DNA of 64,000 nt from Trichoplusia ni (taxonomy: Eukaryota; Arthropoda; Insecta; Lepidoptera; Noctuidae): assembly GCF_003590095.1 (NCBI RefSeq), contig NC_039488.1, positions 11,222,001-11,286,000 on the forward strand, written 5' to 3'. The notes below the pieces were generated by a model. It worked only from the letters and a program-made list of their open reading frames with translations, was not told where the DNA came from and ran no database searches. The translations under genes were made by a program, and so were the position numbers. Every line of letters begins with the position of its first letter. Positions within the stretch are counted from its first letter, which is position 1. This document shows, in pieces, positions 58,919 to 64,000 of this stretch.

Positions 58919-59299
58919 TATAGATAGATTATAAAAGTAAAAGAGTTTGTTTGATTAATCAATGTGGAAATTAGATGTTGCTCTGTTAGTCACATTTTGC
59001 TAAAATATTGTTAATAACGTAATTCGCCACCAACAAAGGTATGGGCACTAATGCAATTAATTCAATACACGACTTTATCAAGGCTTGTTTGTCCAGTATA
59101 CTCCGACCTCTCCTTTCACGAAAATTTCTCAGAATGTGAGGTCAGCTTACCTTCGTTATAATAGCCTAATATGCCAACAATACAACCTTATTTCTCCTAA
59201 CAATGTTTTGCCTTAACTTACATAACATGATAAGGATCGCATTACCTTAACGGAAACGATCAACCTGTACTATGAGATCGTCATTGAAGACTGCTTGCA

Positions 59300-59353
59300 T
59301 TGTGTAAGCGAGATAGTGCCATACACTCTCGTACGGGCATCTCACTTCCACAG
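59300..59353. repeat. Recurring ~52-bp palindrome, copy
   Basis: tgtgtaagcgagatagtgcc, then tacgggcatctcacttccac. It is followed within 30 bp by gtggtagagggt. Confidence 0.55.
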
Positions 59354-59820
59354 CGACAAAATTTCTCCTGTATGAGAACGTGGTAGAGGGTCAGTCCATT
59401 GTTCGATGCAACAGGTTCGCTTCCCCGTACGATCTTATCGCATGTGTATGTCAAACTCGTTTTAATTCACTTTCTACAAAAATGTTCTCATGTCAGTTGA
59501 TATTAGAAGGCTTTTTTGAACTAACCTCTTTTGCATTGTCTATTTAACGATCTCATTTTATGTAATACGGAAGTCTGACAGAATAAGTACACGATTCGAC
59601 AGTGCCATTTTATATATTTCTTGGTCTGAAATTTATCCGCATCTGGGTATAACCGTAAAGTTCTTTTAATTGGAAGAATCTCAATTAAAAACAATTCAAC
59701 TTATTTGCGGCTTAGCACGTTTTCGTTTCTAATCAACTTTTCTTACGATATATACCTACCGCTTGTCAACTGTTTATTGAAATAATAGCCGCGATTGAGG
59801 GGTTGGCATGAAAAGCCACA

Positions 59821-60150
59821 TTAATTCTTGTTTGGGTTTGCAGCAGCACAGTACAGGCTGGTGCACACATTAAATTGTTCAGCAAACTCCTTATGTTCCA
59901 AGACAATGCGTGAATCAGCAGGAAAAATGATGAGTTCAGGGCAAAAGAATCTCATGTCGAGAAAGAAAGCTTTCACCACTTGCTCATTGCGCGTTAGCGA
60001 ATCTGTAGTAATGAAGTCAAGACAGACGAAAAACTGCTGTTAAGCTTCCGCACGTAGGCTCCAAGTCGGCGTAAGGGGAATAGGCTTTGAGACGCTGTCA
60101 GTCCAGCCATTCCACCCAACTTCCTCCAGACGCGCAGAAAACCTGTACCT
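59821..60150 (-). pseudogene. Unassigned coding-like segment with an in-frame stop
   Basis: In one minus-strand frame the text is protein-like on both sides of a single TAA: RFSARLEEVGWNGWTDSVSK upstream, and FITTDSLTRNEQVVKAFFLD then MRFFCPELIIFPADS downstream, ending at a stop at 59821. A pyrimidine-rich stretch ending in cattactacag just after the TAA could be a splice acceptor, which would make the downstream part an exon. I do not recognise the family. It could be a gene remnant, an exon, or a transposon fragment. Confidence 0.25.
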
Positions 60151-62976
60151 TTGTACTTACCTTTGACCCTGCATATTTTGCAGGCACTGATTAAAAGCAC
60201 CACATTATTACCTACATCATATCAAATCTTTATCAAGCGCCAATTCCTTATTCAACAAATATATAAGAATATACAACTTGGCATTTTTCGTTTATCTTTG
60301 AGTTAATTTTGTACCACGATCTTTACTCTTTAGCTTTCCTAAGACCATTCCCAAACGTATGTCTCACGTCAAGTTATTTCATACAAAGTGAAAATGTCTT
60401 TCTGACGTTTTTCGGTGGTTGCTATAGCAACGTCCCTTCAAAGAACTAAGTTTCGAACAAGGTTACTGAATTACACCTATAGAAGTATGAAATTCCAACC
60501 TTAAGACGGCTATCGAATTTTAGTTTTATTGGGACTAATAGAATACGGTATAGTTCGATTTTTATTAAAATAATATGTTTTTATGTCCGTGTATTCAATG
60601 TAAGAAACCTGGTAATTTTTTAAGGTATAGGCATGAATAGAACATGCTGAACTTTGTCCATGGGTTTCGGGTTTAAATAAGTGGAGATTATTAGATTTCC
60701 CCTTTTACTTGTCTTTCCTAACCTTAGGGGTAAGGTATGAGTATAAAATTTGATTTTAAAAATATGTCATTTACTAAAAGGCTTTTTCTGTCTTTTACAT
60801 AATAAGCGTCCTTATTTATACTTTCATTCGACAGACAAACTAACAAACTTAAATAAAAACGCCTGAAAAAGAACTTTACGCACCAAATGAAAGTGGACAC
60901 TCAAACGAGAGCTTTATTTAATTATAAGGTATCCCTTTTTACTTTTTAATACAGTTACGGCCGTCCCAAAAAGCTTTGACGTAAACATGCAAATTAAAAA
61001 GTAAAAGTGTTATGTTCTATTTGAATTTGGAAGCAGACGTGTGTTAAATTGAAATCTTTTGAAAGGTGTGATTTGGAGTAATAACGGCCTTTGAATATTT
61101 TATTGCTAAGCAAAATCCTCTTCAAATATAATGAAGAAATATTTTGAGAATATGGTTGGAAACTGGCATGCATGGTATCCGAATCTGAAACCATTAGTTT
61201 TGTGAGATATCAGTGATTTTTTATTTCTTTTCACCTAGCCACACTATCACACAGCTGAGCAAAGGCTATTGCACGATTTTCTTTCCTGAGCCGCAACGAA
61301 CTTACGCGATATGCGTTTAGGTCATCCCATCGCTGCTTCCTATCCGACCAAAGCGGCGCCGTTCATCTGCTACCTCCCATTGTGGGGCAATCTTTGCCCA
61401 GCAGTGACTGTCCGTGCGACGTTACAGTAACCTAAAATAGTATTCAACCAATGCGTCTTGGTACATACAAAAACGTAAAAGTCGCTCTGCGAGCTCAGAG
61501 TTGCTTTGAAGGATAAAATAAAAAAATGAGATTATTCGCTTAAGAATTGGAGAGACCGAAATAGCTTATACAGTTAGTAAACTAAAGTGTTAGTGGCCCA
61601 GGAGCCACCGGTGGAGCAAACGAGTCCTTGATTGAAGCCACGAATTAACAAACGAAGCGTGGGGTGGGGCTTTCAAGCCCGAAAAACTGGTTGTGGAGGG
61701 CTTAGGACCAGGGGCTATGTCTGGCAGTGGACCCTTACCCGAACGGTAGCCTGCACTTGGTTGACGCAGGAGTTGATTGATTTTAACTTCAAAACATTAT
61801 TTTCTGAACCATCTAGTAATTTGAGTCCCAATTCACACTTTTGTAGTTTCATGATGTTATCATCTATGTTTAACTAGGTAACTTTAAAACTTCTAAATCT
61901 AGTACAAATGTGCTAGTTTAGAATCAAAGCGACTCATTCACGTTCCAAGCACGACTTTGGACTAAAAACGAAAGCATGATGAGAATAAAATTTAAACTGC
62001 AATAATGGGACAATCTAAGAGAAAATCAATTAGGACTGTGTCATGTTCTTATTTATTTAAATGTAGCCGCTTATATTTGAGGAGATTATTATTTTTTACT
62101 TATGGGTTCTCAAAGGTATAGTTTTTATAGTTTCTGGGTATGGACTATACTGGACTGGGTATACGTTCTGCCGTAGGGCAGAAACATAAAAACAAAAGTT
62201 TTTTTTTTATTGGACATTAAGGAATGTCGTAACTTCTTGACTTGTCAAAGCAATAAGCTTTACATTATTATTCCATACAAATAATACTTGTAATGTGTGA
62301 AAGTTAAAAGTGAAAGAGTAATGTCTAGTCATGCCCTCCGGCCGTAAACTATACTTAATAGAGGAATTCTAAGGTGAGAGGTCAATTGACTTTGAAATGT
62401 CATTGTCCGAAATTATACGAACGATGAATTTGGATGTCACTGCAGAGTATAATATTGTTATGTTATTCCGGAGTATAATCTATGTCTGTGCAAAACTATA
62501 TCATAATCCGTTCAGTAGTTTTTGATTGAAATAGTAGCAGGCATCCTCACATCCCCACAAACTTTCACATTTATATTGTTTGTAGGTTTACTAAAGGATT
62601 TTTTTTGTGTATTAGGAAGTAGATTTTTAGGTATTTAGTTGCCCAGGTAATTGGTAACCATCGTACAATGAGTTCTTTTTTATTTTTAAGGGGAAGCCTT
62701 CTTACTATCGAAGTTTTTTTATAGGAGTGGGATTTTACCTGTAGTTATTGCACTCGTTGCCATTCAATTCGAAGGCGCCAAAGGTTTGATTTCAAAAGAT
62801 CGAAAATATCAAAGAAATTACCTTATATGTAACGTCAATCAAAGTATAAACGTTAATTATACAATTTCATGGAGTAACCCCGGAAACCTTAACTGCCTGA
62901 AAATTTTGTTTCTATAAGAAATCCAATCCAACCCTACTTAGAATTAATTATGCTAAATTTAAAGTAAAATGTGTCA

Positions 62977-63148
62977 TTTTCTGCCTGCGGTTTCATGTAA
63001 TACTTTTTAATATGCAGTGCTTTGGTTTTTTAATTATGCATGTTTTTCTCAGTAAACATGAGCAAGGTACTGCATATTAAAAAAAGTATTAGGAACATGA
63101 AACCGCAGGCAGAAAATTACGCAACTCATAAAAACCAAAGCACTGCAT
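62977..63148. repeat. Rearranged inverted repeat upstream of U2
   Basis: The left block 62977-63031 (ttttctgcctgcggtttcat through atgcagtgctttggtttt) is complemented by two right-hand pieces in non-nested order: 63071-63116 (tgcatattaaaaaaagtatt to aaccgcaggcagaaaa) and 63129-63148 (taaaaaccaaagcactgcat). It is not a plain hairpin. Confidence 0.75.
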
Positions 63149-63334
63149 GCACCATCTAGTATCATAGTATCAGGAGTATTAGCAAAAGGGTGCATACATG
63201 AGGGGTGGTTACCTGCATAGTTAATGTTACAACTGTCCGATGGATGGCGCTGTGTCAGTGACGTCATGTTTCTGAATGGCGGTGTTAAGATTTTCCGCGG
63301 TTTAATCACTACCCCGGGCGGAAGCCATTTCGGT

Positions 63335-63522
63335 ATCGCTTCTCGGCCTTTTGGCTAAGATCAAAGTGTAGTATCTGTTCTTTTCAGCTTAATATCTGAA
63401 AGTTCCCTCACTGAGGGACCAGTATATTAAACTGATTTTTGTAAGCTGACGGGATGTTCGGGGCTCGCTCCACTCCCGTCACGGGTCGGCCCGGCATTGC
63501 AGTGCCGCCGGGATCGGCCCAC
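63335..63522 (+). ncRNA. U2 spliceosomal snRNA
   Basis: Starts ATCGCTTCTCGGCCTTTTGG, with the branch-site-pairing GTAGTA intact. Stem-loop IIa is CTTTTCAGC..CTGAAAG. The Sm site is GATTTTTG. Stem-loops III (GACGGGA..TCCCGTC) and IV (CCCGGC..GCCGCCGGG) are intact. About 188 nt is normal for an insect U2. Downstream, tttgagacaaga resembles a 3'-end-processing box. I could not identify the proximal sequence element upstream. It functions in branch-point recognition. U2 is usually multicopy, so a well-preserved pseudogene cannot be excluded. Confidence 0.9.
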
Positions 63523-63557
63523 ATAATACTTTGAGACAAGACCAGCCCCTAGGCGAA

Positions 63558-63613
63558 GTACGGGGGTAGTCCAATCTGTTGACTTAAAAAAAGTCCGCAG
63601 ATTGGACCATAAA
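63558..63613. repeat. Short inverted repeat after U2
   Basis: gtccaatctg and its complement cagattggac are separated by about 20 bases containing a run of A. There is no evident function. The remainder to 64000 shows nothing recognisable. Confidence 0.5.
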
Positions 63614-64000
63614 GCTTATGGCCTGAATGGATAATCTAGGTCCATATACGGTACATGCTACACAATAACGGCAAATTGTAAGCTAAATTTGACAATAACA
63701 AATAAATTCCGTACCTAATGGAACTGCTAATTTATGATTAGTTAAATGTTGAGCATTTTAGCAGGATCACAAAGCATCGAAAATGACCGCTTAGTATTAA
63801 AATATAAATAATTAAGTATAAATCATTACAAGCACAGCAACAGTTTAAGCAAGTGACACTATGTTTTACTCTCGGTGTGTAATGGTTTGTTGCTTTTTTG
63901 TTGTAATGTAATCCAATTTCTCCTTTCTTATCTTTTCTTAATGTCACTGTAAAAAGTAAACAGTTTTTTTGTCAAATACTCTTTTATTGTTAATGTCACA

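Larger units (their letters stand above)
47285..63334. other. Repeat-rich right half, no confirmed host exon
   Basis: Between the annotated repeats I see no supported protein gene. Stretches such as 50000-52600 (apart from a repeat fragment at about 50510-50620), 53040-54580, 55140-56300, 57370-58640 and 60200-62970 are AT-rich and unassigned. A piece at about 61590-61770 (tggagggcttaggaccaggg, then tatgtctggcagtggaccct) resembles a LINE 3' end. A weak receptor-exon candidate lies at 51452-51535. Confidence 0.45.

Noticed and set aside
40125..64000. Kinase-domain exons for the receptor
   Set aside because: No HRDLAARN, DFG or glycine-loop coding pattern could be read on the plus strand; the only phase-compatible candidate (51452) lacks a donor and motifs.
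1..64000. CRISPR arrays, operons, bacterial promoters
   Set aside because: The sequence is a spliced eukaryotic locus; the direct repeats present are microsatellites or transposon copies without regular spacers.

Overview
The window looks like nuclear DNA of a moth, probably noctuid-like. It is AT-rich and intron-rich, and dense in repeats of types familiar from Lepidoptera: tRNA-headed SINEs, Helitron-type elements whose 5' end starts TCTATACTAA and carries GTTT repeats, small palindromic elements, an R4/Dong-type LINE sitting in TAA repeats, and a Ty3/gypsy element. An insect-type U2 snRNA gene lies near the right end. There is no bacterial, CRISPR or organellar signature. The species call is inference.

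One host protein gene can be followed, on the plus strand. A secreted-type first exon (10049-10312) is followed by seven exons (29535-29670, 36005-36099, 36432-36576, 37667-37847, 38555-38895, 39470-39513, 39961-40124). All have GT/AG borders and their phases join without a break (456 codons so far). They encode a signal peptide, two fibronectin-III-like extracellular modules separated by a cysteine cluster, one transmembrane helix and a short basic juxtamembrane stretch. The last exon ends on a good donor in mid-codon, so the gene continues, but no clear next exon is visible. The layout fits an insect receptor such as the tyrosine kinase Torso, but no kinase domain is in the window, so this is a suggestion only. 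A second signal-peptide exon (15009-15158), also ending in phase 0, looks like an alternative first exon driven from a separate promoter.

Intron 1 (about 19 kb) holds an apparently intact 1402-residue RLE-type LINE (18333-22541) bounded by TAA repeats. It is followed by a second TAA-bounded segment, and both abut the 3' tail of a 5'-truncated LINE on the opposite strand (to 24892). A further R4-type 3' end sits at 12913-13052, again beside a TAA repeat. Intron 2 holds a near-full-length 5S-rRNA-derived SINE.

Downstream of the last recognised exon, 41142-47258 is a minus-strand Ty3/gypsy element. It has identical 141-bp LTRs, an ATAT target duplication, a leader ORF for a small myristoylation-type membrane protein, gag, and a pol broken by two frameshifts. 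From 47259 to 63300 I see SINEs, Helitrons, MITEs and unassigned AT-rich sequence. The U2 snRNA gene is at 63335-63522, with a rearranged inverted repeat about 190 bp upstream.

The most notable observations are the TAA-targeted LINE nest with tandem Myb-like domains, the 5S-derived SINE family, a ~52-bp imperfect palindrome recurring at about nine sites, the paired signal-peptide exons, and the small membrane ORF upstream of gag.
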